The notes under the pieces are model-generated. The model saw nothing but the letters and a program-made list of their open reading frames with translations, was not told the DNA's origin and did no database searches. Source: Ignavibacteria bacterium (lineage in GTDB: Bacteria > Bacteroidota > Ignavibacteria > Kapaibacteriales > UBA961). Taken from it: a stretch of 64,000 nucleotides of DNA. Positions 9,001 to 16,285 of the stretch are shown here, piece after piece (positions within the stretch are counted from its first letter, which is position 1; each line of letters opens with the position of its first letter). The position numbers and the translations under genes were made by a program. The stretch is from the NCBI GenBank assembly GCA_016720145.1, contig JADJXV010000017.1:30607-94606 (forward strand). Reading direction: 5' to 3'.

Positions 9001-10220
9001 ATACGCTTTCCATTTCATTTGCCGCCGGAAGTGCGGGTTTTGAAATTAGTCCGCTGAATACACTTATCATTCCGGCAGGAAGCAGTGTGCAAGTGTATCT
9101 ACGCATGATTCCATCGCAATTTGAGGGAGTGGGTGATTACTCTCAAGTGTATGCATTCAAAGGTGTATGTGGGGATTCATTCTCCGTGAATACATCGTGT
9201 ACAATTGTACGGCCGATGTTCGTAATTACGCCTTCATCAATAAATTTTGGACAGCTTCTCAAGAATGACACCATAAGTATTCCGGTTACTGTTTCAAATC
9301 GAACTACTTTGTCGAAGCGATTAGTATCGTTGCACATTGAGGGAGGTAATTCTCCAAATTTCTTTGCAGACACACTCACAAATCCTGAAACTATTCAACC
9401 GGGAAACGCTTGGAATTTCAAAGTATATTGCACAGGATTGGTTGCCGGCAGATATACAGGTCGCGTGCAAGTGATTGAGCAGTCGGTGTGTATAGATACA
9501 ACGATGATTGACCTTGAGGTGAACATCTTGGACGAGTTATACAAGTCTCGGGTGATGCTTGATAACTATATGGTTAATTATGGTGATACGATTACAATTC
9601 CGTTGCATTTGGATAGTAGTATTACGTTAGCCGGAGTGAATAAAATTACTTCAGAAATTCTGTATGATAATTATTTACTGTCCATTATGAGTGTAGAGAG
9701 GAAAGGGATAAGTATTCCTTTTATAGATGGACATGGATTTGTGAAAGTAGAGCAATTATCTACGCTTGAGGATCAATTAGGATCAATTGGTGATGTATTT
9801 GAAATTAAAGCGCTTGCGCTTGTTTCACTCCCGGATACTACTACACTGACAATTAAAACTTTCGATGTGGATTCAAAGCGTCCGACACAGATTGAAAAAA
9901 TCAACGGTTTTTTGAAAATAGATGTAGGATGTAATCCATTTGGTGGGCTGCATTTACAGCCGATTCTGACTGCTCGGATATTACCACCGATGCCGGTGCG
10001 TACAGCAGTTCAATTAGAACTAACCTCATCTGACGAACAAAATGTCTATTTGAAGCTAACTGATTATATGGGCATAACACGTTATATATCAAAAGAATAC
10101 ATTAATAGTAATACATCGACAGTATCTATCAGTACCGACAATTTCTCACCCGGCGTTTATTTCTTGGAGGTGTCTTCAATGGGAATTACAACTCGAGAAA
10201 AAATTATAATAGTGAAATAG
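6003..10220 (+). CDS. Giant secreted Asp-box (Ycf48/BNR-like) and choice-of-anchor protein with T9SS sorting domain
   Basis: About 1405 aa. The N-terminus is a clear signal peptide ending near LAQRWDK. Residues about 30-330 form a sialidase/Ycf48-like beta-propeller with at least six Asp-box turns (VDGGNTW, TTGGASW, TNGGLTW, FNGGESW, TNDGQDW, SDYGQTW). The middle consists of repeated beta-sandwich modules of the choice-of-anchor D/ASH-like type, recognisable by repeated NFG, DFG and VSNTG motifs and many Cys residues. The C-terminus (FSPGVYFLEVSSMG, ending KIIIVK) is a T9SS type A sorting domain. Likely a surface-exposed cargo protein with adhesion or structural function; the substrate cannot be told from sequence. 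ATG 6003 is preferred over GTG 5997 because of the Shine-Dalgarno sequence AGAGAGG at 5991-5997. Confidence 0.85.
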   Translation: MFKFLPRFFAILVVFFIAVAPSLAQRWDKVVIGEPYNSNYWLDVFFLPSNPNLGWVCGYQGMVIRTVDGGNTWQGTKVNAVPDIQLESIHFPTQNVGYTSGSKSVFKTTTGGASWTEITPPNALNIWGCFFTSADTGVVLGGGCGSSQNFYRTTNGGLTWTDSLMNVTNSGLTDAILTSGDGLGYAVSSGWLWRTFNGGESWNTFMSTGEKFWHEEITHLGQSFLLPVAGQSCSGAGTGGGMKFSTNDGQDWINTNVADHMYGTFLLSESTGWACGLRSQMFYTSDYGQTWQLQNCGITTDLDDTYFINDSTGWVVGRGAIYRLAPAYRSVSKSAINFGEACYPGVVNDTIWVNSRSFNQSYATINIGGSNPEDFHILTPASGDFIAPGCDSIRIIIQFRPIIAGEKTATLFIQLTNPSVQFVIQMIGKTKQILSFTTDTLVTFKSAPVGKLSLDSLRFSNPGLDTESIVRVDRVTEANPLQMTSLVPIKMLPGSQHSLQFQVLPTDTGWITTTHVVWLGVCSKVVNVRAYGTSPIFTAPTSRIMSLSCNQYMYDTVIVSNTGNALMHIPSLSVFGPDSADFKIVGFVSGGSLPRLIEIGKSDGIIIRFGPVSAGQQKLATLRIENNDSTSVRGVKNPTDIKLIGELAGTILSVNDTLIDAGEICVGTQKTMTFAIKNIGTIPAGITKLISKERGFNYSAKIGSQVRQEDSLIVTVFFVPDREGIITDTLQLEFSPCGDKFTVPLQCTGIKTTLVTTPLSIQEQIQGGTIPTKRSCTVQSSGSAKAVISSITLSPLRTDWRLVDIPTLPVTLDSGQSLTIGVEFFAVNDTLFDGKICFASTQVCAAESCIPVKVQSIASRLGFSVNNLDFGNATCVTQSKRKSFTVKNDGTGVDSVNVILIKGTPVFRVITPQNGILEIPGGGIGTVEVEYNQISEGQATGELSIWSVKSDTVRYTLPVQGSFVRTRTAMSGQSTHRTREKCENSISDTITFHNSGLMADTLSISFAAGSAGFEISPLNTLIIPAGSSVQVYLRMIPSQFEGVGDYSQVYAFKGVCGDSFSVNTSCTIVRPMFVITPSSINFGQLLKNDTISIPVTVSNRTTLSKRLVSLHIEGGNSPNFFADTLTNPETIQPGNAWNFKVYCTGLVAGRYTGRVQVIEQSVCIDTTMIDLEVNILDELYKSRVMLDNYMVNYGDTITIPLHLDSSITLAGVNKITSEILYDNYLLSIMSVERKGISIPFIDGHGFVKVEQLSTLEDQLGSIGDVFEIKALALVSLPDTTTLTIKTFDVDSKRPTQIEKINGFLKIDVGCNPFGGLHLQPILTARILPPMPVRTAVQLELTSSDEQNVYLKLTDYMGITRYISKEYINSNTSTVSISTDNFSPGVYFLEVSSMGITTREKIIIVK

Positions 10221-10224
10221 GACA

Positions 10225-10262
10225 CAAAAAAAAGAGACCTCGTTGAAGGTCTCTTTTTTTGT
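10225..10262 (+). terminator. Rho-independent terminator after the Asp-box gene
   Basis: A perfect AGAGACC / GGTCTCT stem with loop TCGTTGAA is flanked by an A-run upstream and a T-run downstream. It may act in both directions, since the next gene converges from the right. Confidence 0.85.
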
Positions 10263-10314
10263 CGAGTTATGTAGCTTAATTCTATTAAAAATGCTTCGAA
10301 TAGTCTAAGTAATC

Positions 10315-10992
10315 TCACGTTTTCTGTTTTTTCTTTTTAGCTGCCGGGAAGAGTATATTATTTAAAATCAACCGATAAGCGGGTGAATTTTTGTGAAGAG
10401 CGAGGTCGGTCGGCGGGTCACCGACTGCATGCTGATAATCCTCCGGGTCATGTCCGGCATACCATGTAAAAGTGCCACGACCTACATTGCCATGGATATA
10501 TTTTACTTCATCGGTGCCGTCTTTTTCGCCGAGGAGCGTGACAGATTTTTTGATAATTGACTTGTGAAAGGCGGTGGTTTGACCAAGGAAATTATGGACG
10601 ACATTAGCGTGACATTGGGTGAGCATTGTGGGAACAGGGTCATATTTCGCTGAAAAGTCAAAGAGCGTAAAGTAGTCATTATCATTAATATTAGCACGCA
10701 TATTGGCATCGACATCGATGGTTGAATATTCGTATTTGTAGGGATCCATGTATAATTGGAAATTCTCGAAAGCAAATGTGCGGGAGAAGTCGAGTTTGGA
10801 ATTTGCGCTTGGGTCAGCTCCATCACCATCAAACATTTCAGAGCAAATATCGATATCTTTTGCGGCGAGAGCAATATCATAGCTATCGGTAGCGCTGCAC
10901 ATGGCGAACATAAAGCCGCCTGCAGTGACAAAATCACGTACTTTTTCTGCCACTGCTGTTTTTAATTCTGATACTTTCCGGAAGCCTAGCTT
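10315..10992 (-). CDS. C-terminal part of the frameshifted 'asparagine synthetase B'-like protein
   Basis: 226 codons in the -1 frame relative to the upstream part, starting at LGFRKVSELKTAVAEKVR and containing the family signature GGFMFAMCSATDSYDIALAA. Further conserved text includes HNFLGQTTAFHK, GNVGRGTFTWYAGHDPEDYQ and the end NNILFPAAKKKKQK. It has no start codon of its own at the proper place; the apparent ATG at 11106 overlaps the N-terminal part in the wrong frame. It converges with the Asp-box gene across the terminator at 10225-10262. It is either a recent pseudogene or a one-base consensus error. Confidence 0.7.
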   Translation of the reverse strand, partial: KLGFRKVSELKTAVAEKVRDFVTAGGFMFAMCSATDSYDIALAAKDIDICSEMFDGDGADPSANSKLDFSRTFAFENFQLYMDPYKYEYSTIDVDANMRANINDNDYFTLFDFSAKYDPVPTMLTQCHANVVHNFLGQTTAFHKSIIKKSVTLLGEKDGTDEVKYIHGNVGRGTFTWYAGHDPEDYQHAVGDPPTDLALHKNSPAYRLILNNILFPAAKKKKQKT

Positions 10993-11612
10993 TTGGCTGT
11001 ACTTTCCAGCAAAGCAACTTGCTGAATATACCAAGGGGCGGCGGCAAAAGTAGAGAAGAATTTGCCGTATTGACCTGTAAAATCTTCGTGATGCAGGTGA
11101 AGCCAATCATATTCTTTGAGCTTATCTCCGATGACCTCTTCATCCCATACTTTGTCGTATTTGACTTCTGCATATTCGAGAGCGAGGGTGACAGCATCGT
11201 CCCAAGGCCGGGAGCCGGGAGGAGTATAAACGGCAATTTTCGGTGGCTTTTCGAGGCGGACGGCGTCCATATTGGTGTTTTCACCTTGGACTTCTGAATA
11301 AATCTGCGACGCTGTAGCCCCGTCAATTTGTTCGAAATATACGCCGCGGATTCTGCATTCAGCCGCAATATTATCTGCATAGTCCATTATAAAAGAACCT
11401 GCTCGATAATTCAACAACCAATCAATTTCAATGTTTTTGGTGAGTCCCCAATAGGCGAGACCGTACGCTTTGAGATGGTCAGTCTGAGATAAATCCATTG
11501 GAATCAAGAGTTTTTGCGCAGAGAGTGGTGTGGTGGCAGCGAAGATTAGTATAGTGAATACACTGAATCCTATACGTGTAAAAAGTCGATTAAACATTTC
11601 AGAAATCTTCAT
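10986..11612 (-). CDS. N-terminal part of a frameshifted secreted 'asparagine synthetase B'-like Bacteroidota protein (whole gene 10315-11612)
   Basis: 208 aa before a premature stop. It starts with a signal peptide (MFNRLFTRIGFSVF... ending LSAQ), followed by the conserved motifs LLIPMDLSQTDHLKAYGLAYW, DWLLNYRAGSF and DWLHLHHEDFTGQYGKFF. These match a Bacteroidota family that databases usually label 'asparagine synthetase B', although no glutamine amidotransferase or synthetase motif is visible, so I infer no such activity. The reading frame breaks at the A4 run (plus-strand T4 at 10991-10994). Adding one A gives ...STAKKLGFRKV and joins the next frame perfectly. The protein would then be about 432 aa, the usual family length. 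Confidence 0.7.
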   Translation of the reverse strand: MKISEMFNRLFTRIGFSVFTILIFAATTPLSAQKLLIPMDLSQTDHLKAYGLAYWGLTKNIEIDWLLNYRAGSFIMDYADNIAAECRIRGVYFEQIDGATASQIYSEVQGENTNMDAVRLEKPPKIAVYTPPGSRPWDDAVTLALEYAEVKYDKVWDEEVIGDKLKEYDWLHLHHEDFTGQYGKFFSTFAAAPWYIQQVALLESTAKS

Positions 11613-11740
11613 ATATTTACATTCTCAAACAATTGAAACAGCCTTAAAAATTTAAATTAAGTGTGCGGCGGTAACGGTAAACTGTTGAGAATATTTTGGG
11701 TCAATTGAAATCAATTAGAGCTATTACTACATCGTATTAT

Positions 11741-13921
11741 ATGGTATTTTTTTTACTGCTGTTGAGAGATTTTATTACACTAAAACTTCGTGATTTTCCA
11801 ACGAAATCTAAATGCATTGTGCTCGTTTTGATGTTCGTTGTCGCCACTGTCCCATCTAGTATTGCCCAAAAAAACAAACATTCGAAGCCTCGTAAAACAC
11901 CTACACCACTCCTCGGGCAGCCAAGTGAAACTGTTCGCCAAAATGAACCTGCTGTAATTCAATGGGTTTCGCGAGTAGTATCCTATAGTTCATCCTACAA
12001 CGAAAAAGGCCCGTATTCTGCGTGGCAGCTACTAGGTAAGCCGAATCTAAGATCGTACAGCGGTGGTCTCAATCCCTGTGCTTGGGCCGGGAGGTATGAG
12101 GAAAAAGAAAATACACGTGAATATTCTAATCGAGTAGAAACGATAAGAGTTGGATTTGAACAGCCGATTTTTGCAACGCAGGTAGCAATTGTCGAAGCGT
12201 ATAATCCCGGGACAGTATCTAAAGTAGTTGGATACGGTGAAAATGGAGAATCGAAAACTCTCTACAGCACAGTACCGGCACCGGTCGGGAGCGAGGGCAG
12301 GATACTCAATATTTTTTTCGAACCACCACCATTTAAGATAGCAGAAGTCGGTATTTGGCTGCATACTGGTCAGATTCCAGATTGGAATTTAATCGATGCT
12401 ATAGCTATAAGTAGTGGATTAGACAGTATTAAGGCTGAGATTAACTTAGCACCGTATTCATCGGAAATTAAGGTAAAAAAATTAGGATCCGAGATTAATT
12501 CACCTGATAATGAATTGGCACCGGTGATTTCACCCGATGGGAAGACCTTGTATTTCAGTCGTACAGGAAGATCGGGATCGAACTCATCGGAGTCGAGCGA
12601 TGTTTGGTATGCGGATGTACAACACGACGGTAAAGTATTCAATGAAGCCAAAAATATAGGTGATCCTCTCAATGATATTTATCCGAATTTTATTTGTTCT
12701 ATTACTCCTGACGGTACGACCATGCTCTTAGGAAATGAATATATAGAATATGGAGCACCAAAGGGTGGAACATCTATATCTATTAGAAATGCAGATGGCG
12801 GATGGGGATTCCCGGAGGCGCAGACAATTCAGAATTATTACAATCGGAACACGTACGGACATTACTGTCTGTCGAGTGATCGCAAATCATTGCTATTATG
12901 TTTGAAACGTGATGAAGGTGAAGGTAATCAAGATGTTTACGTGAGTTTTGTGCAGTCTGATTCTACCTGGAGTACACCCATGAATCTTGGTCGAACAATT
13001 AACACAGCCGGTGATGAATCGACGGTGTTTTTAGCTCCGGATACTCGGACGTTATTCTTTTCATCCAGCGGACATAATGGCTACGGTGGCAATGATATAT
13101 TCGTAAGTACTCGGCTCGACGCTTCTTGGAAATACTGGAGCGAGCCGATGAATTTAGGAGATAAAGTAAATTCCAAAGGCGGAAATGCGTATTATACTGT
13201 CGATGCATCGGGCAAGAACGCATATTGTGTATCGAGTCAACTTAATGGGAACAGTGATATATATCATATTGAACTACCACCATCGTTGCAAGTTGTTCCG
13301 GTGGTATTAGTTGAAGGTAAAGTGTATAATTCCAACTCTAAAACACCTGTTCTTGCAAAAATTTATTACGAAAATCTTTTGACAGGTAAGGAAGTAGGTG
13401 TCGCCCAGACTAATCCTCAAACAGGAGAATATAAAATCGTTCTTCCAGCCGGTACTACGTATGGATTTAGAGCTGAGAGTAAGGGTACGATACCTGTATC
13501 TGAACATATAGATCTCAGGACATTAGGCGAATTCAGAGTACTTCGCTATGATTTATCACTTGTGCCTGATGAGGTAGGTCAGACCATTCTTTTGAACAAC
13601 TTATTCTTTGCGTATAACCAATCAGAAATAGAGAGGGAGTCTATCCCTGAGTTGGTACGGCTTGGGCAAGAATTATTACGATCACCGAATATGAAAATAT
13701 TAATTACCGGTCATACGGATAATACGGGAAGTGATGGATATAATCTACGGCTTTCGCGAAAGCGTGCTGATGAAGTAGCAAAATTTATAGAGCAGGAAGG
13801 GATACCGAGAAGTCAGATTCAAACCCAAGGAAAAGGTAAAGCTGCTCCGGTAGTTTCCAATGAAACAGATGAGGGACGTAAAAAGAACAGACGAGTGGAG
13901 TTTACAATTTTAGAAAAGTAA
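11741..13921 (+). CDS. PorE-like outer-membrane protein: PD40 beta-propeller, regulatory-like domain, OmpA C-terminal domain
   Basis: The frame is open from TTG 11696; I place the start at ATG 11741 (726 aa), but it remains uncertain. A hydrophobic export signal ends near SSIAQKN. The centre (about residues 260-530) contains PD40/WD40-like repeats (LAPVISPDGKTLYFSR, DESTVFLAPDTRTLFFSS). Then comes a carboxypeptidase-regulatory-like beta domain (VEGKVYNSNSKTPVLAKIYY). The last 115 residues are an OmpA peptidoglycan-binding domain (ITGHTDNTGSDGYNLRLSRKRADEV, NRRVEF). P. gingivalis PorE has TPR-PD40-CRD-OmpA; here the TPR part is missing. Role by inference: anchoring T9SS to peptidoglycan. It is divergent from the 'asparagine synthetase B'-like gene. 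Confidence 0.8.
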   Translation: MVFFLLLLRDFITLKLRDFPTKSKCIVLVLMFVVATVPSSIAQKNKHSKPRKTPTPLLGQPSETVRQNEPAVIQWVSRVVSYSSSYNEKGPYSAWQLLGKPNLRSYSGGLNPCAWAGRYEEKENTREYSNRVETIRVGFEQPIFATQVAIVEAYNPGTVSKVVGYGENGESKTLYSTVPAPVGSEGRILNIFFEPPPFKIAEVGIWLHTGQIPDWNLIDAIAISSGLDSIKAEINLAPYSSEIKVKKLGSEINSPDNELAPVISPDGKTLYFSRTGRSGSNSSESSDVWYADVQHDGKVFNEAKNIGDPLNDIYPNFICSITPDGTTMLLGNEYIEYGAPKGGTSISIRNADGGWGFPEAQTIQNYYNRNTYGHYCLSSDRKSLLLCLKRDEGEGNQDVYVSFVQSDSTWSTPMNLGRTINTAGDESTVFLAPDTRTLFFSSSGHNGYGGNDIFVSTRLDASWKYWSEPMNLGDKVNSKGGNAYYTVDASGKNAYCVSSQLNGNSDIYHIELPPSLQVVPVVLVEGKVYNSNSKTPVLAKIYYENLLTGKEVGVAQTNPQTGEYKIVLPAGTTYGFRAESKGTIPVSEHIDLRTLGEFRVLRYDLSLVPDEVGQTILLNNLFFAYNQSEIERESIPELVRLGQELLRSPNMKILITGHTDNTGSDGYNLRLSRKRADEVAKFIEQEGIPRSQIQTQGKGKAAPVVSNETDEGRKKNRRVEFTILEK

Positions 13922-14051
13922 GTAAGTACAATTTGATATGCTTCTCAGATGTGCCATATCGAGTCATTGCTATAATGTATCATTATTATATCGTTTTGAT
14001 TAAGTTTGTAGAAACCAATCTTTTCAAATTAAAATTCATCGTGCGTTTACT

Positions 14052-15164
14052 ATGAAAAAAGTACTGATAATAGACGACCATGACTATATACTCGATAGTA
14101 CAGCGTTACTACTTCGATTTGAGGGGTATGAGACAATCACAGCCTCTAATGGTCGAATTGGTGTAGAAATGGCGCTAACCCATTTACCGGATATGATATT
14201 ATGTGACATCTCCATGCCGGTTCTTGATGGATTTGGCGTGTTAAAAGAATTGCGTGCTACGAATGAATTTGGCTCTACACCTTTTATATTTTTAACTGCT
14301 CGTACAGAAAAAGCAGACATGCGTGCCGGGATGGCAAAGGGTGCCGATGATTTTCTTGTCAAGCCCTATACACGTGATGAATTGATGGCGGCTGTGAATT
14401 CACAATGGGAGAAGCATTCAAAATTAGAACGCAGGTTCGGTCAAAAAATCGAAGAAGTCACACGAAATGTAACCTACGCATTACCACACGAATTCAGGAT
14501 AGTACTCAATCAAGTCATGGGTTCTGCCTCCTACCTCAAAAGCATCGCTTACGGTGCGACAAGCGAAAATATAATAGAAATGACACAGGATATTTTGGAG
14601 TCTGCTAATCGGTTACGCCGGATTACTGAAAATTTTCTTTGGTATGTACAGATTGAATCTTTGCTTGCGGACTCTGTGATGAGAGAGAAGGTACGCCTAC
14701 TCAAAACAGACGAGCCAAGCGCTTCACTTTTTGATCTGGTCGCCGCTAAAGCTATGAAACTTAACAGAATAGACGATGTCCGCTATGGCGAAGTGGCTGA
14801 AGGAATTACCATTCAAATATCGACAGAGAATTATCATAAAATTGTCGATGAACTCGTAGATAACGCACTCAGATTTTCGACTGAAGGCAAAAAAGTACAC
14901 ATAAGCTCTAGGATTAATAATAATTTATATGAAGTACGAATTGAAGATGAAGGCCGTGGAATGAGTGCAGAACAAATCTCCAATATTGGTGCTTATCAGC
15001 AGTTTGACAGGCTCCTTCACGAGCAGCAGGGCGTAGGGCTTGGGCTTGCAATTGCAAAGCGAATTGTAGAGCTGCACGAAGGTGATTTTCATGTCGATAG
15101 TACAGAGGGAAAAGGGACAATAATTACAGTTGGATTGCCTGTTGAGCCAAACTCAGAATATTAA
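14052..15164 (+). CDS. Hybrid response regulator-histidine kinase (REC-HisKA-HATPase)
   Basis: 370 aa, cytosolic, with no membrane segment. The receiver domain (1-120) has acidic pocket D8/D9, phospho-acceptor D52 (LCDISMPVLDG), T82 and K104 (FLVKPYT). A helical linker leads to a HisKA-like segment with H146 in LPHEFRIVLN, divergent from the usual SHELRTPL. The HATPase_c domain shows the N box (VDELVDNALRFS), G1 box (DEGRGMS) and G2 box (GVGLGLAIAKRIVELH). In such architectures the receiver modulates the kinase. No partner regulator is adjacent, so the pathway is unknown. Confidence 0.9.
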   Translation: MKKVLIIDDHDYILDSTALLLRFEGYETITASNGRIGVEMALTHLPDMILCDISMPVLDGFGVLKELRATNEFGSTPFIFLTARTEKADMRAGMAKGADDFLVKPYTRDELMAAVNSQWEKHSKLERRFGQKIEEVTRNVTYALPHEFRIVLNQVMGSASYLKSIAYGATSENIIEMTQDILESANRLRRITENFLWYVQIESLLADSVMREKVRLLKTDEPSASLFDLVAAKAMKLNRIDDVRYGEVAEGITIQISTENYHKIVDELVDNALRFSTEGKKVHISSRINNNLYEVRIEDEGRGMSAEQISNIGAYQQFDRLLHEQQGVGLGLAIAKRIVELHEGDFHVDSTEGKGTIITVGLPVEPNSEY

Positions 15165-15198
15165 ATCGATAATAAACCTTTGGCTACTTTAAAAATTA

Positions 15199-15231
15199 CT
15201 TTCGTTATTCAACTGAAAATTCCTATTTTTG
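15199..15231 (+). promoter_or_regulatory. Candidate Bacteroidota-type promoter of rpmH
   Basis: TATTTTTG at 15224-15231 fits the TAnnTTTG -7 consensus, with a poor TTTC-like -33 element about 19-20 nt upstream. It lies 33 nt before the rpmH ATG. Confidence 0.45.
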
Positions 15232-15263
15232 CCGTTCAAATTTTGTATTCATAGGGTAATTAA

Positions 15264-15416
15264 ATGAAAAGAACATATCAACCGAGCCGCCGTAAGCGTA
15301 AAAATGCACATGGATTCCGTACACGTATGGCATCTAAAAATGGTCGAAAAGTGCTTGCTCGCCGCAGAGCTAAAGGTCGTCATAAATTGACTGTCAGTGA
15401 TGAACGGAAGAATTAA
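15264..15416 (+). CDS. rpmH: 50S ribosomal protein L34
   Basis: 50 aa, MKRTYQPSRRKRKNAHGFRT then RMASKNGRKVLARRRAKGRH, the near-invariant L34 sequence (usual length 44-50 aa). It is a structural protein of the large ribosomal subunit. It opens the classic rpmH-rnpA-yidD-yidC order. A plausible Bacteroidota-type -7 element (TATTTTTG, 15224-15231) precedes it, and a GC-rich hairpin with T-tract (15467-15497) separates it from rnpA, which may set a higher expression level for L34. Confidence 0.97.
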   Translation: MKRTYQPSRRKRKNAHGFRTRMASKNGRKVLARRRAKGRHKLTVSDERKN

Positions 15417-15466
15417 GTAGTTGGAAAAGAATAACTAAAGGCGGAGATGCCTTATGATTTCAAAGT

Positions 15467-15497
15467 AAGGGCGAGAAGTTTTTTTCGCCCTTCTTTT
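15467..15497 (+). terminator. Possible attenuating terminator between rpmH and rnpA
   Basis: AAGGGCGA pairs with TCGCCCTT around a T-rich loop and is followed by CTTTTC. Its position between two co-oriented cluster genes suggests partial termination. Confidence 0.5.
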
Positions 15498-15555
15498 CGT
15501 ATTAGAGTAATAGTCGTTTGACCGATTCTGAGTGTACAGTACACAGGTAAATATC

Positions 15556-15975
15556 ATGAAAGTCGCACCGCTAAAAGGTAAAGCAGCATTTGCTCATACG
15601 ATGCGATCAGGTAAACGCTTTACCGAAAGAGCAATTACGTGTATTGTCACATTTCAAATAAATGGATCGACTACAAACAAAGACGAAGAAAATGTGGTAG
15701 AGCCTCAAATACGAGTTGGTGTCAGTATTCGAAAGAAAGCTGCTAAAAAAGCAACTGTTCGCAATCGAGTCAAAAGGTTATTACGCCATAGCGTTCGAAT
15801 GGTTGTCCGTGAATTTACCGATGCCGGATATTTTGAAGCAACACCACCAATTGATAGGATTATTTTATTCTGTAATTCTGCTCCTCTTACGGCTACTTTG
15901 ATAAAGTTAGATGATATTCTTGTAGATGTGAGAGCGGTACTACGAGCGGCTTACGATTATTCTCAGAAACATTGA
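15556..15975 (+). CDS. rnpA: Ribonuclease P protein component
   Basis: 139 aa from ATG 15556; an upstream in-frame GTG at 15532 would add 8 residues, but CAGGTAAATATC before the ATG fits a weak ribosome site. The signature RNR motif (KKATVRNRVKRLLRHSVR) sits at about residues 68-85, within the usual RnpA fold (RVGVSIRKKAAKKATVRNRV). RnpA is the basic protein cofactor of RNase P, which removes 5' leaders from pre-tRNA. It lies 9 nt before yidD, so translation is probably coupled. The N-terminal extension and acidic insert (NKDEENVVEP) are typical of Bacteroidota homologues. Confidence 0.93.
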   Translation: MKVAPLKGKAAFAHTMRSGKRFTERAITCIVTFQINGSTTNKDEENVVEPQIRVGVSIRKKAAKKATVRNRVKRLLRHSVRMVVREFTDAGYFEATPPIDRIILFCNSAPLTATLIKLDDILVDVRAVLRAAYDYSQKH

Positions 15976-15983
15976 TTGTCGCA

Positions 15984-16193
15984 ATGAAAACAGTATTTAT
16001 CGTTCTTATTCGCGGATATAAACAATTGATTTCCCCTATGCTTACCCCTTCCTGTCGTTTTTATCCACCTTGTTCGGCCTATTCAATCGAAGCCCTTGAA
16101 AAGTATGGCGCTCTTAAAGGTTCTTGGTTGGCATTCAAGCGCATTATACGTTGTCATCCATTTCACAAAGGAGGAATTGACAATGTACCATAA
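15984..16193 (+). CDS. yidD: Membrane protein insertion efficiency factor YidD
   Basis: 69 aa from ATG 15984; a TTG at 15972 overlapping the rnpA stop is less likely. It shows the full YidD signature: LIRGYKQLISPMLTPSCRF, YPPCSAYSIEALEKYG and a C-terminal RCHPFHKGGIDNVP. The N-terminal amphipathic helix associates with the inner membrane, and the protein assists YidC-dependent insertion. It is placed between rnpA and yidC as in most bacteria. Confidence 0.95.
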   Translation: MKTVFIVLIRGYKQLISPMLTPSCRFYPPCSAYSIEALEKYGALKGSWLAFKRIIRCHPFHKGGIDNVP

Positions 16194-16285
16194 TTATCTT
16201 TATGGGATTAGATTCCTGACTTCATGCTGAATTACAGCTCTTGAACACTACTTATATTATTACTTACGACTATTTCGAAAAACTC

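Noticed and set aside
10989..10997. Programmed -1 frameshift in the 'asparagine synthetase B'-like gene
   Set aside because: GCC AAA AGC does not allow good re-pairing after a -1 slip, and there is no downstream stimulatory structure that I can see.
16060..16070. DnaA-box-like TTATCCACC near rpmH as an origin signal
   Set aside because: A single near-match inside the yidD coding sequence with no cluster or AT-rich unwinding region.
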